From positions 1-40,138 of the forward strand of contig JABFQW010000032.1 of NCBI GenBank assembly GCA_013141455.1: 40,138 bases of DNA, read 5' to 3'. Of this stretch, positions 24,662 through 34,228 are shown piece after piece. A program made the position numbers and the translations under genes. The stretch's first letter is position 1, and each line of letters begins with the position of its first letter. The notes under the pieces were generated by a model that saw only the letters and a list, made by a program, of their open reading frames with translations, did not search any database and was not told where the DNA came from. This stretch comes from Bacteroidales bacterium. Lineage in GTDB: Bacteria; Bacteroidota; Bacteroidia; Bacteroidales; F082.

Positions 24662-25807
24662 ATGATCGGATTCACACTCGACGAACGTCAACTGGCCATT
24701 AAAGAAAAATACCGCGATTTTGCCAACCGCTTCATTATTCCAAATCGATTGAAATATGATAAGCTTGCCGAGTTCCCATGGGAAGTGGTGAAGGCCGCTT
24801 ACGAGGAAGGCATTATGAATGGGCCGATGCCAATCAAATTTGGTGGTAAGGAACACAGTATTTTCGATAGCGCCATCGCTTCAGAAGAACTGGGTGCAGG
24901 TTGTGTTGGAATTGGTATCAGCATTGATGCCAATACATTGGCTTTGACACCACTTTATCTTGCTGCCAACGAAGATCAGCAAAAAAAATTCTTTGGGATA
25001 ATAAATGAGCTTAAAGCAGTTGCTGCCTACGCCTTAACTGAACCCAATGCCGGATCTGATGTCGCAGGTATTAAATCGACAGCGATAAAGCATGGCGATA
25101 AATATATTCTAAACGGGCATAAAAGGTTCATAACCAACGCTGAAGCATCTACTTTTATCACGGTTTTTGCACTAACAAATCCTGATAAAGGCGCCAGGAG
25201 CCTGACTGCCTTTGTTGTTCCTACAAATTCGCCGGGTATCGAAATGAAACCACATTTGGAGAAAATGGGACAACGTGCCTCAGTACAAAACGAGATTATT
25301 TTTCGGGATGTTGAAATACCTGAAGAAAACCGTCTGGGTGATGAAGGTACAGGTTTCCTTATTGCCATGAAAACTTTCGACCGTACCCGTACAGGTGTTG
25401 CTGCACTAAGTTTGGGAAATGCACGCGCTGCTTATGAAACTGCGCTTGATTGGGCAAAACACCGTATTCAGTTTGGTGCGCCGATCACTGCCAATCAGGG
25501 TGTAAGTTTTATGCTTGCTGATATGGCAACAGAACTCGAAGCATCACGATTGCTTACCTGGAGCGCTGCATGGGCATATGACAACGGACAAAAAAATGCC
25601 GGTAAACTTTCTGCCATGTGTAAACTTTTCGCCTCCGATGCAGGGATGAGGATCACTACCGATGCCGTTCAGGTTATGGGTGGCGATGGATACAGCACCG
25701 AATTTGCTGTCGAGAAAATGATGCGTGATGCCAAGCTTTGTCAGATTTATGAAGGCACCAACCAGATTCAACGCTTGGTCATTTCGAAAGGTATTCTAAA
25801 AGGATAA
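24662..25807 (+). CDS. Acyl-CoA dehydrogenase (short/medium-chain type)
   Basis: A 381-residue FAD enzyme that introduces a trans-2,3 double bond in acyl-CoA, the first step of beta-oxidation, or runs in a butyrate-type reaction. Typical motifs are AYALTEPNAGSDVAGIKSTA, GHKRFITNAE, GVAALSLGNARAAYETALDWAKHR, and VQVMGGDGYSTEF. The catalytic Glu364 is in QIYEGTNQIQRL near the C-terminus, the position used by short- and medium-chain enzymes. No electron-transfer flavoprotein genes are adjacent. A terminator-like hairpin follows at 25828-25851. Confidence 0.95.
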   Translation: MIGFTLDERQLAIKEKYRDFANRFIIPNRLKYDKLAEFPWEVVKAAYEEGIMNGPMPIKFGGKEHSIFDSAIASEELGAGCVGIGISIDANTLALTPLYLAANEDQQKKFFGIINELKAVAAYALTEPNAGSDVAGIKSTAIKHGDKYILNGHKRFITNAEASTFITVFALTNPDKGARSLTAFVVPTNSPGIEMKPHLEKMGQRASVQNEIIFRDVEIPEENRLGDEGTGFLIAMKTFDRTRTGVAALSLGNARAAYETALDWAKHRIQFGAPITANQGVSFMLADMATELEASRLLTWSAAWAYDNGQKNAGKLSAMCKLFASDAGMRITTDAVQVMGGDGYSTEFAVEKMMRDAKLCQIYEGTNQIQRLVISKGILKG

Positions 25808-25827
25808 ATCATATATAATTAATTCGA

Positions 25828-25851
25828 AAGAAGGTCAATTGATCTTCTTTT
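25828..25851 (+). terminator. Putative intrinsic terminator after the acyl-CoA dehydrogenase
   Basis: AAGAAGGTCA pairs with TGATCTTCTT with one G-U pair and almost no loop, followed by TTC and a T/A-rich run. It lies 20 bases after the stop codon. Confidence 0.5.
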
Positions 25852-25865
25852 CATATTATTACCTT

Positions 25866-25905
25866 AATAATCAGTAAACTTAGTGGTATGAGTTTACTGA
25901 TTATT
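25866..25905. repeat. Perfect 15-bp inverted repeat
   Basis: AATAATCAGTAAACT and AGTTTACTGATTATT are exact reverse complements around a 10-base loop. It sits 57 bases before the orphan envelope gene and after a separate terminator-like hairpin. It has no long T-tract. It could be an operator, a leader structure or a second terminator. Confidence 0.75.
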
Positions 25906-25962
25906 CCTCATTATTATTTATATTAAACAATTATTCATTGAGTTGGAGTGAAGTGTAATGTT

Positions 25963-26928
25963 ATGTTTTTTAGGAATTTACTTTTGATGCTTGTATGCAT
26001 AGTCCTGAAGCTAAGTGTATTTGGGCAGATTGCTAAATCAAACATCGAAATCAGAGAAAAAAACGATTTTGCTGGTGAATTTTCAAAATGGTTTAATACT
26101 GGTGATGATATAGGTGAAACACAATCACTTTTTCTCTCTGCAAATTTCTTCCCAAAGAAATTAAAATATAATTTTAAAATAAAGGTTGAAAGTACCGAGT
26201 ACTCAACGTTTGATAATAATACTCCTGAACCAAGAGATCTACGCTTTATTGAACTGAATAATTTTCAGTTTTGCATTGATAATAATAGATTCAAGGATAG
26301 ATCCTGGTTCTATTCATTGGCAATCGGTTTAATGTATATTCAAGGAAACAGAATCAGTATTGGCGCTGTTGGTGAACAGTATTATTTGCACAAATGGATC
26401 ATTGAAAAAATTTATTCAGATAGGTATTGGATTTATAATAATTCGAAAATCAAGGATTTTTACGTTCCTTACCTCGAATTAAAGTATGGATATAGAAGAG
26501 TACTTTTCAAAAAAGGTCAAACCTGCCTCATTTCCTCAAATAATGTGGAATGCAGAATTGCAAGTAAATTTAATTTTACGGGCATTGGTACCAAATCAAA
26601 TTTAGATTTAAGATTTGAGAATGACCGTTTTAAAATGCATACGCTTGATTTTGAGTTTGAAGGCTTTTATCTAACAAATATTCAACAATATAACATTGCA
26701 TATTTTCAATTAGGACTTAGACTAAATTTCATAATATTTTCAACTTATCTTCAATTGAATAAACCAATTTCAAAATACCTAAACAATCCATATATCAAAT
26801 ATGATGATATGGAAATACTGTTTAACTACGGATTAGTATTCTATCTTTGGTTAAATCAATTACTTATTAAAAGTTATAAAAATTGTCCTCAATCAGTTTG
26901 TCAGCAATACGTCTGCGGGCTTCTTTGA
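25963..26928 (+). CDS. Uncharacterised exported, probable outer-membrane protein; A+T-rich
   Basis: I do not recognise the family. From the ATG at 25963 (321 residues) it has a signal peptide, MFFRNLLLMLVCIVLKLSVFGQ. A GTG at 25948 would add five residues and spoil the N-terminus. The rest alternates polar and aromatic residues in beta-type strands (YNFKIKVESTEYS, FYVPYLELKYGYRRV, IAYFQLGLRLNFIIFSTYLQL), suggesting a barrel. A natural barrel end is FNYGLVFYLWLN, but the frame continues about 23 residues, the last ~20 of which are antisense to the 3' end of the convergent acyl-CoA dehydrogenase gene. Base composition is visibly more A+T-rich than its neighbours, consistent with recent acquisition. 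Confidence 0.65.
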   Translation: MFFRNLLLMLVCIVLKLSVFGQIAKSNIEIREKNDFAGEFSKWFNTGDDIGETQSLFLSANFFPKKLKYNFKIKVESTEYSTFDNNTPEPRDLRFIELNNFQFCIDNNRFKDRSWFYSLAIGLMYIQGNRISIGAVGEQYYLHKWIIEKIYSDRYWIYNNSKIKDFYVPYLELKYGYRRVLFKKGQTCLISSNNVECRIASKFNFTGIGTKSNLDLRFENDRFKMHTLDFEFEGFYLTNIQQYNIAYFQLGLRLNFIIFSTYLQLNKPISKYLNNPYIKYDDMEILFNYGLVFYLWLNQLLIKSYKNCPQSVCQQYVCGLL

Positions 26929-28645
26929 TGTTTACCGGCTTCAGATAACAGAGTTTGTTTAATGCATCGATCATTACATCCTTTTGTTCATCAGAAGCAA
27001 ATGAAACAATCGCATCTTTACCCGCTTTATTCACAATCGCGGTAGCTTCATAAACCAAAACATCAAGAATATCATGATAGATAGAAATATTCTCTTTCAG
27101 TTTCTTTGCCTCTAATTTTTTCACACGGAGGCTCGTCGATTCAATCGCGTAAACCTGCATCAACATATCGGCCAGGTTCATCATAACTTCCTCTTCTTCA
27201 GCTAATTTACGGCCACAAGCATGTGAAAATCCGGGGAGTAGCATCAGAATGGCTTTCTTAAGGTTCCTGATAACTGCAGTTTTTTCATCAAAATAGGGGA
27301 GACTGTCGAATTGAGCAACTTCATGCATGCTCTCCAAACTTTGTTGGGCAAATACAAATAAATTAAAGTCACTTTTCAATCCTCGTTTCAACAGGGTATC
27401 GACAGATAACAGGCGGTTAATTTCATTTGTTCCTTCGAAAATGCGGTTAATACGTGAATCGCGATAGGCCCTGTCAACGGGAGTTTCAGCAGAAAATCCC
27501 ATTCCTCCATAAATTTGAACAGCCTCGTCAACCACATAGTCGAGGGCTTCCGATCCGTAAACTTTCATCAAGGCACATTCAATAGCAAAATCGGCTACAC
27601 CTTCAATATTTGCCCTGCCATGTTCAATACCTTCCGATTTCATGCGCAAAATATTGTCCTGTATGTCTTTACTCGATTTATAGATAGCCGATTCAGTGGC
27701 GAAAGTGCGGATTACCTGTTGTGCTAATTTATGTTTTATCGCTCCAAATTCAGCAATGCTTTTACCAAATTGTTTACGTTCATTGGCGTAATTAACCGAA
27801 TGCAGTATGGCACGCTTGGCGCCTCCAACTACTGTTGCTCCCAGTTTTATTCTTCCTAAATGTAATATATTCAATGCGATACGAAATCCTTCACCACGTT
27901 TACCCAACAGGTTTTCGACAGGCACTTTCACGTCATTGTAAAAAATCTGCCGTGTTGAAGAACCTTTGATCCCCATTTTCTTTTCTTCGGGATTCATCGT
28001 CACACCATCCCATTTGCGTTCAACAATAAAAGCACTAAGTACCCGATCGTTGTCTATTTTGGCAAAAACAGTCTGAATATCTGCAAAACCGCCATTGGTG
28101 ATCCACATTTTCTGTCCGTTAAGGATATAATGTTTTCCATCCTCTGATAATACAGCATGTGTTCGACCCGAATTTGCATCGGAACCAGCACCTGGCTCAG
28201 TTAAGCAATAGGCAGCCATGAGTTCACCAGACGCTAATCGGGGAATATATTTCTTCTTTTGCTCTTCATTGCCATAATATAATATGGGTAAGGTACCAAT
28301 ACCGGTATGCGCCATCAGGGCAACAGAGTAGGAATAGCCTGAACCCAGGGCCTCATTGGCCCGCATAATATTTAAAAACGATTGCTCAAAACCTTCATAT
28401 TCTTCGGGCACTGATAACCCAAGTAATCCAAGTTCGCCTGCTTTTTTTAGCAACTGAGCCATCAATCCATCTTCCTGTTTATCAATACGATCAAGATTTG
28501 GAAATATCTCTGTATTCAAAAAATCATGACAGGAATCAACAATCATCATGGCTTCCTCATCAAATTCTTCCGGGATAAAAATATCCTCAATATCAACCTC
28601 TTTAATAAGAAATTCGCCTCCTTTTAGTGTGGTTTTGTCGCTCAT
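26867..28645 (-). CDS. Acyl-CoA dehydrogenase, long form with extra C-terminal domain
   Basis: A 592-residue FAD enzyme of the VLCAD/ACAD9-like size class. Residues ~25-425 form the dehydrogenase core: AYCLTEPGAGSDANSGRT, LNGQKMWITNGG, GIKGSSTRQIFYNDVKVP, VQIYGGMGFSAETPVDRAYRD. The catalytic Glu404 is in RIFEGTNEINR. A helical C-terminal extension (~430-592) follows, as in very-long-chain enzymes, where it helps membrane contact and dimer packing. It likely handles longer acyl chains than the 381-residue neighbour. A good promoter (TTTG, 22 bases, TACATTTG) lies upstream. Its 3' end overlaps the convergent orphan gene by 62 bases. Confidence 0.94.
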   Translation of the reverse strand: MSDKTTLKGGEFLIKEVDIEDIFIPEEFDEEAMMIVDSCHDFLNTEIFPNLDRIDKQEDGLMAQLLKKAGELGLLGLSVPEEYEGFEQSFLNIMRANEALGSGYSYSVALMAHTGIGTLPILYYGNEEQKKKYIPRLASGELMAAYCLTEPGAGSDANSGRTHAVLSEDGKHYILNGQKMWITNGGFADIQTVFAKIDNDRVLSAFIVERKWDGVTMNPEEKKMGIKGSSTRQIFYNDVKVPVENLLGKRGEGFRIALNILHLGRIKLGATVVGGAKRAILHSVNYANERKQFGKSIAEFGAIKHKLAQQVIRTFATESAIYKSSKDIQDNILRMKSEGIEHGRANIEGVADFAIECALMKVYGSEALDYVVDEAVQIYGGMGFSAETPVDRAYRDSRINRIFEGTNEINRLLSVDTLLKRGLKSDFNLFVFAQQSLESMHEVAQFDSLPYFDEKTAVIRNLKKAILMLLPGFSHACGRKLAEEEEVMMNLADMLMQVYAIESTSLRVKKLEAKKLKENISIYHDILDVLVYEATAIVNKAGKDAIVSFASDEQKDVMIDALNKLCYLKPVNIKEARRRIADKLIEDNFYNF

Positions 28646-28669
28646 AAAATTTTAGTTTTTATTTGAAGA

Positions 28670-28703
28670 CAAATGTAAAAATTAAGTGAATCGATCGTGC
28701 AAA
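28670..28703 (-). promoter_or_regulatory. Putative promoter of the long acyl-CoA dehydrogenase
   Basis: The minus strand has TTTG (28703-28700), a 22-base spacer, and TACATTTG (28677-28670), about 25 bases before the ATG. Both Bacteroidota promoter elements are present. Confidence 0.55.
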
Positions 28704-28784
28704 TGGCGCAGCTGCCATGCTAATTTATAATGAGTTCATTTAATTATTGAATCGGGTGATGTGTTGGTGGATAATAAAAATAAA

Positions 28785-28817
28785 AAAAGCAACCACATCG
28801 TTGTGTGATTGCTTTGA
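28785..28817 (-). terminator. Intrinsic terminator of clpC
   Basis: On the minus strand AAAGCAATCACAC pairs with GTGGTTGCTTT around a short loop, directly followed by a long T-rich run (TTTTTATTTTTA). It lies about 40 bases after the clpC stop. This is a classic strong rho-independent terminator. Confidence 0.85.
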
Positions 28818-28854
28818 TACAGTTTTTGTAGAATTGCTTTTCGGAGGAAACCTC

Positions 28855-31389
28855 TCAATCCGGAATTTTAACCGGTTCAACATGGATTGTTATCTCGGCC
28901 TTTTCCTCATCGAAATCGATCTCCAGCATATCACCGGCATGAAGTTTGGTTCTGATAAGTTCTTCGGCCAACGAATCTTCAACATACTTCTGGATGGCCC
29001 GCTTCAGTGGACGTGCCCCAAATTGCTCATCCCAACCTTTTTCAGCGATAAAGTCTTTGGCTTTCTCTGATATGGTGATATTATAACCAAGATCATGTAT
29101 TCTGGAATAAAGATTACGCAATTCAACATCAATAATCTTATGAATATCTTCACGCTCTAAGGAGTCAAAAATCACGATATCGTCAATACGGTTTAGAAAT
29201 TCTGGTGCAAAAGATTTTTTGAGCGCATTTTCGATGACGCCTTGCGCATAATTCGCCTTTGCGATTTTTTTTGCAGTTGTGCCAAATCCTACACCTTGTC
29301 CGAAATCTTTAAGCTGCCTCGATCCGATATTAGAAGTCATGATCACGATGGTATTTTTGAAATCGACCCGTCGGCCCATACTGTCGGTCAGAACACCATC
29401 ATCCAATACCTGCAGTAACAAATGGAAAACATCGGGATGTGCTTTCTCAATTTCATCCAACAGAACGATGGAATAAGGTTTACGTCTTACTTTTTCGGTA
29501 AGCTGGCCACCTTCTTCATAACCAATATATCCGGGAGGAGCTCCAACAAGTCGCGAAACAGCAAACTTCTCCATATATTCACTCATATCAATCCTAACCA
29601 GTGTATCCTCTGAATCGAAGAGATATTTAGCCAACACTTTGGCCAGATAGGTTTTACCAACTCCGGTAGGGCCAAGGAAAATAAAAGTACCTATCGGTTT
29701 ATTCGGATCTTTTAGTCCAGCCCGGTTGCGTCGTATAGCTTTGGCAACTTTTTTAATCGCATCATTTTGACCGATTACGGTATCCTGCAACTGCTCTTCC
29801 ATGTGTACCAATCGTTCGCTTTCATTTTGAGCGATACGTTGAACAGGCACACCGGTCATCATGGCAACAACTTCGGCCACATTCTCTTCAGTAACTGATT
29901 CTCGTTGCAGTTTCGATTGTTCCTCCCATTGTTTTTTGGCCAATTCAAGCTTGCCGGCTATTTTTTTGTCGTTGTCGCGGAGTTCGGCAGCTTTTTCAAA
30001 CTTCTGTTGTTCGATAGCCTTTGCCTTATTCAGTTTATTATCTTCCAATTCCTTCTCGAGAGTGATAATCTCAACAGGAACCTGAATATTATTGATATGA
30101 ACCCGTGCACCGGCCTCATCGAGGGCATCGATGGCTTTATCAGGCAGACAACGATCTGACATATAACGGTTTGTGAGTTTTACACAAGCCTCGATTGCTG
30201 CCTGTTCATACCTTACAAAATGATGATCTTCATATTTCTCCTTGATGTTATTTAAAATCTCTATCGTTTCATCCGGAGAAGTGGGGTCAACCAGAATCTT
30301 TTGAAACCTTCGTTCGAGAGCGCCATCTTTTTCGATGTATTGACGATATTCATCTAAGGTAGTTGCACCAATACATTGAAGTTCACCCCGAGCCAGGGCA
30401 GGTTTAAACATATTGGACGCATCAAGCGAACCACTGGCATTTCCGGCGCCAACAATGGTATGAATTTCGTCAATAAAAAGGATGATATCCGGATTTTTTT
30501 CAATCTCGTTCAACAGGGCTTTCATTCTTTCTTCAAATTGTCCGCGGTACTTGGTTCCGGCTACAAGCGAAGCTACATCAAGCATAAATAATCGTTTGTC
30601 GAAGAGTGCTCTTGAAACTTTTCGTTGCACGATACGAAGTGCTAATCCCTCTGCGATGGCCGATTTACCAACGCCTGGTTCACCTATTAATATCGGGTTA
30701 TTTTTTTTCCGACGGCTCAAAATCTGACTGATGCGCTCCAGCTCTTTCTCGCGTCCAACGATAGGATCGAGCCTGTTTTCTGCAGCAGCCTTTGTTAAAT
30801 CTCTTCCGAAATTGTCCAGCACCGGAGTCTTCGATTTCGAATCCTCTGGTTTTTTAGCGCCGGATCGCGGAAACCGGGTTTCATCATCTTCGAGCGGATC
30901 GCCAGGGAGTTCGTTTTTTGGAATATCTTTCCTTAACTCATCGGGTAAAATTTCATTGTTCATCAAAACCAACTCCCTTTTATAAGTGTTAAAATCAATG
31001 CCTTCATTTTCAAGAAGTTGAGCAATAAGATTGTTGCCAACTTTTAAAATAGCAAGTAATAAATGTTCAGTATTGATCAATTCACTGTTGAATTCTTTCG
31101 CTACGAGGTAAGTGAATTTTAGTACTTTCTCGGTTTGTTTCATCAAAGGAATATTTGTCAATTCACCCGGAAGAGCGTTCGGGTTCCTTATTGAATCTTC
31201 AATCCGTCGTTTATACGTATCAATATCGATCCCAAAGCCTTTAAGTATTTTGATTGCCTTACCATCTCCGTCACGTACCATCCCCAGAAAAAGATGCTCG
31301 ATACCAATATAATTGTTCCCCAGACGAACGGCCTCCTCATGACTGTATGTCAGGATATCTCTAACGCGGGGTGAAAATTTTGCATCCAT
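28855..31389 (-). CDS. clpC: ATP-dependent Clp protease ATP-binding subunit ClpC
   Basis: A hexameric AAA+ unfoldase that feeds substrates to ClpP in the cytosol. The 844 residues are arranged as two Clp_N repeats (~1-145), AAA1 with Walker A Lys242 in GEPGVGKSA and FIDEIHT, a UVR-type coiled segment (~KAKAIEQQKFEKAAELRDND), AAA2 with Walker A Lys579 in GPTGVGKTYLA and LLDEIEKA, and a D2-small domain (FGARPLKRAIQKYVEDSLAEELI). The UVR-type linker and overall size separate ClpC from ClpB, which has a longer middle domain, and from ClpA. It is divergent from gyrA, a neighbourhood common in Bacteroidota. Two TAnnTTTG-like boxes (31494-31487 and 31535-31528) precede it. Confidence 0.97.
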   Translation of the reverse strand: MDAKFSPRVRDILTYSHEEAVRLGNNYIGIEHLFLGMVRDGDGKAIKILKGFGIDIDTYKRRIEDSIRNPNALPGELTNIPLMKQTEKVLKFTYLVAKEFNSELINTEHLLLAILKVGNNLIAQLLENEGIDFNTYKRELVLMNNEILPDELRKDIPKNELPGDPLEDDETRFPRSGAKKPEDSKSKTPVLDNFGRDLTKAAAENRLDPIVGREKELERISQILSRRKKNNPILIGEPGVGKSAIAEGLALRIVQRKVSRALFDKRLFMLDVASLVAGTKYRGQFEERMKALLNEIEKNPDIILFIDEIHTIVGAGNASGSLDASNMFKPALARGELQCIGATTLDEYRQYIEKDGALERRFQKILVDPTSPDETIEILNNIKEKYEDHHFVRYEQAAIEACVKLTNRYMSDRCLPDKAIDALDEAGARVHINNIQVPVEIITLEKELEDNKLNKAKAIEQQKFEKAAELRDNDKKIAGKLELAKKQWEEQSKLQRESVTEENVAEVVAMMTGVPVQRIAQNESERLVHMEEQLQDTVIGQNDAIKKVAKAIRRNRAGLKDPNKPIGTFIFLGPTGVGKTYLAKVLAKYLFDSEDTLVRIDMSEYMEKFAVSRLVGAPPGYIGYEEGGQLTEKVRRKPYSIVLLDEIEKAHPDVFHLLLQVLDDGVLTDSMGRRVDFKNTIVIMTSNIGSRQLKDFGQGVGFGTTAKKIAKANYAQGVIENALKKSFAPEFLNRIDDIVIFDSLEREDIHKIIDVELRNLYSRIHDLGYNITISEKAKDFIAEKGWDEQFGARPLKRAIQKYVEDSLAEELIRTKLHAGDMLEIDFDEEKAEITIHVEPVKIPD

Positions 31390-31604
31390 ATTCAGATAAT
31401 TTCAGGATAACGTACTACGTATAAAATTCAATCAACTTCGAAATGGCTGTGAATAACAGTGAATTGCCATCAGGTAAGTGTTTGTCCAAAAGTAGAAACA
31501 AAGATCAGTCCAAAATTGTTTGATTGACAAAAATATTAACATTTTCTTGTTGACATATTATAATTTGTTCTAAGCTTTTGTTAAAAAGCTAAATTGAATT
31601 TTTG

Positions 31605-31612
31605 TATCTTTG
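31605..31612 (+). promoter_or_regulatory. Putative gyrA -7 box (TATCTTTG)
   Basis: TATCTTTG matches TAnnTTTG, and a TTTG lies 24 bases upstream (31577-31580), slightly farther than usual. The predicted transcript start is near 31619, about 34 bases before the ATG. Confidence 0.55.
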
Positions 31613-31652
31613 CATCCAAATGAATTAAACTCTAATTAGAAGAATTTATTGA

Positions 31653-34175
31653 ATGGAAGAGGTTTTTGAAGGAGAAAAGATTGTAAAGGTAAACATAGAG
31701 AATCAAATGAAATCAGCCTACATTGATTATTCAATGTCGGTTATTGTTTCACGTGCACTTCCTGATGTTCGCGATGGTTTGAAACCCGTACACAGACGTG
31801 TTTTATACGGGATGCTTGATTTGGGTGTATTATCAAATCGTTCGTATAAAAAGTCGGCCAGAATTGTCGGGGAAGTTTTGGGTAAATACCATCCACATGG
31901 TGATACCTCAGTTTACGATGCCATGGTTCGTATGGCTCAGGAATGGTCGCTCCGGTATCCATTGGTCGATGGTCAGGGTAACTTTGGTTCAATTGATGGT
32001 GACAGCCCGGCAGCTATGCGTTATACTGAGGCACGACTTCGTAAAATTGCCGAAGAAATGCTTGCGGACATCGATAAAGAAACCGTTGATTTTCAGTTAA
32101 ATTTTGATGATTCGCTTACCGAGCCAACTGTTTTACCGGCAGGGATTCCAAATTTATTAGTGAATGGTGCCAGTGGAATTGCTGTAGGTATGGCAACCAA
32201 TATGCCACCTCATAATCTGTCAGAAGTAATTGACGGGACTATCGCCTATATCGATAATCGAGATATAACGATCAGCGAATTAATGCAATACGTTAAAGCA
32301 CCGGATTTTCCTACCGGTGGAATCATCTACGGATTTGAAGGTGTTCGTGAGGCATTTGAAACGGGTCGTGGCCGTATCGTCATGCGTGGTGAAACGAATT
32401 TTGAAGAACATAATGGTCGTGAGTGGATCATTGCCACTTCGATACCTTATCAGGTGAATAAAGCCGATATGATCAAAAAAACGGCCGACCTGGTTAATGA
32501 TAAAAAAATAGAAGGTATATCTGATATCCGTGACGAATCGGATCGCACGGGAATGCGCATCGTTTATGAACTCAAGAAAGATGCCGTTCCTAATGTTGTG
32601 ATGAACAAATTATACCAGATGACGGCCTTGCAGACCTCATTCAGTGTAAATAATATCGCATTGGTTAATGGTCGTCCAAGGTTGCTTAATCTGAAAGAAC
32701 TCATACATTATTTTGTTGAGCACCGACATGAGGTCGTTGTAAGGCGAACCCAATTCGATTTGAGAGAAGCTGAAAAACGGGCACATATTATTTTGGGTCT
32801 CATTATAGCGCTTGATAATATCGATGCTGTCATTCAGCTCATTAAAGCTTCAAAAAGCCCTGATGACGCCCGTACCGGTTTGATGACGACATTCGATCTG
32901 ACCGAAATTCAAGCCAAAGCTATCCTCGAGATGCGTTTACAACGTCTTACAGGACTTGAGATTCAGAAAATTAAAGAAGAATATGAAGAGATTATCAAGA
33001 TAATCGCTTATTATAAGGAGATTTTAGGCAGTGAAGTCCTGAGATATGAAATCATCAAAAATGAATTGCTTGTAATCAAAGAAAAATACGGTGATAAATC
33101 ACGTTCAACCGTTGTTTATTCACCTGATGAATTCAGGATTGAAGACGTTATTGCAGATGATGCTGTAGTTGTTACCATTTCGCACCTGGGTTATATCAAA
33201 CGAACCGCACTCACTGAATATCGCCGCCAATCGCGCGGAGGTAAAGGTGCAAAAGGTTCTGAATCGCGGGATGAAGATTTCATTGAACATCTGTTTATCG
33301 CAACGAACCACAATTATATGCTGTTTTTCACAGAGAATGGCAAATGCTTCTGGCTCAGGGTGTTCGAGATTCCTGAAGGGACAAAAACAAGTAAAGGACG
33401 CGCCATACAAAACCTGATCAATATTGACCCAACCGATAATGTAAAGGCATATATCAATGTTCAGGATCTGAAAGACCAGACTTATACCGAAAGCAATTCT
33501 ATCATTCTTTGCACTAAAAATGGTATCATTAAAAAAACGAGTCTTGAGGCGTATTCAAGACCACGTCAAAATGGTATCAATGCTATCACTGTCAGAGAAG
33601 GAGATGTATTACTTGAAGCACGACTGACAAGCGGTTCAAGTGAAGTAATCATGGCGCTGCGGTCGGGTAGGGCCATTCGATTTAATGAATCCACTGTTCG
33701 TCCGATGGGACGTAATGCCTCAGGCGTACGTGGTATCAGGCTTGCCTCTGAAAAGGATGAAGTTATCGGAATGATTTGTATCGAGAATAATGCTTCGGAT
33801 GTGTTGGTCGTTTCAGAAAATGGTTATGGAAAACGCTCACATATCGACGATTACCGCATCACCAATAGGGGAGGGAAAGGTGTTAAGACAATCAATATTA
33901 CCGAAAAAACCGGTAATCTCATTTCGATAAAAGATGTTACAGATACGGATGATCTGATGATTATCAACAAATCAGGTATTATAATTCGTATTGCAATCGA
34001 AAGCTTACGCCTGATGGGCCGGGCAACACAGGGTGTTCGGTTAATCAATATCCGGCAGGGTGATGAGATTGCAGCTGTTGCTAAGGTAACAACGGAGGAA
34101 GAAGAGGAAATTGATGCTGAACAAGCCGAAAATAATGAAGATACCGAAGGATCAGTCCCTGAGGAACAAGTCTGA
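31653..34175 (+). CDS. gyrA: DNA gyrase subunit A
   Basis: The breakage-reunion subunit of gyrase (A2B2), which negatively supercoils DNA. The 840 residues include the winged-helix/tower core with active-site Tyr124 in [10 protein letters not shown] and the quinolone-region [17 protein letters not shown], where Thr85 takes the place of E. coli Ser83. Six C-terminal beta-pinwheel blades follow (~510-815), beginning after a [10 protein letters not shown] GyrA-box, the feature that separates GyrA from ParC. An acidic tail ([19 protein letters not shown]) ends the protein. The start ATG leads directly into the conserved N-terminus. The TPR gene follows 53 bases later. Confidence 0.97.
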   Translation: MEEVFEGEKIVKVNIENQMKSAYIDYSMSVIVSRALPDVRDGLKPVHRRVLYGMLDLGVLSNRSYKKSARIVGEVLGKYHPHGDTSVYDAMVRMAQEWSLRYPLVDGQGNFGSIDGDSPAAMRYTEARLRKIAEEMLADIDKETVDFQLNFDDSLTEPTVLPAGIPNLLVNGASGIAVGMATNMPPHNLSEVIDGTIAYIDNRDITISELMQYVKAPDFPTGGIIYGFEGVREAFETGRGRIVMRGETNFEEHNGREWIIATSIPYQVNKADMIKKTADLVNDKKIEGISDIRDESDRTGMRIVYELKKDAVPNVVMNKLYQMTALQTSFSVNNIALVNGRPRLLNLKELIHYFVEHRHEVVVRRTQFDLREAEKRAHIILGLIIALDNIDAVIQLIKASKSPDDARTGLMTTFDLTEIQAKAILEMRLQRLTGLEIQKIKEEYEEIIKIIAYYKEILGSEVLRYEIIKNELLVIKEKYGDKSRSTVVYSPDEFRIEDVIADDAVVVTISHLGYIKRTALTEYRRQSRGGKGAKGSESRDEDFIEHLFIATNHNYMLFFTENGKCFWLRVFEIPEGTKTSKGRAIQNLINIDPTDNVKAYINVQDLKDQTYTESNSIILCTKNGIIKKTSLEAYSRPRQNGINAITVREGDVLLEARLTSGSSEVIMALRSGRAIRFNESTVRPMGRNASGVRGIRLASEKDEVIGMICIENNASDVLVVSENGYGKRSHIDDYRITNRGGKGVKTINITEKTGNLISIKDVTDTDDLMIINKSGIIIRIAIESLRLMGRATQGVRLINIRQGDEIAAVAKVTTEEEEEIDAEQAENNEDTEGSVPEEQV

Positions 34176-34228
34176 AAAATGGTATAATCTTTGAAATTAA
34201 ACTATAAAAAACCGAAATTCGAAAAATC

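Noticed and set aside
31905-31907. Thr85 in the GyrA quinolone region as a resistance mutation
   Set aside because: Thr at this site is a natural variant in wild-type GyrA of some bacteria; without relatives to compare it is not evidence of resistance.
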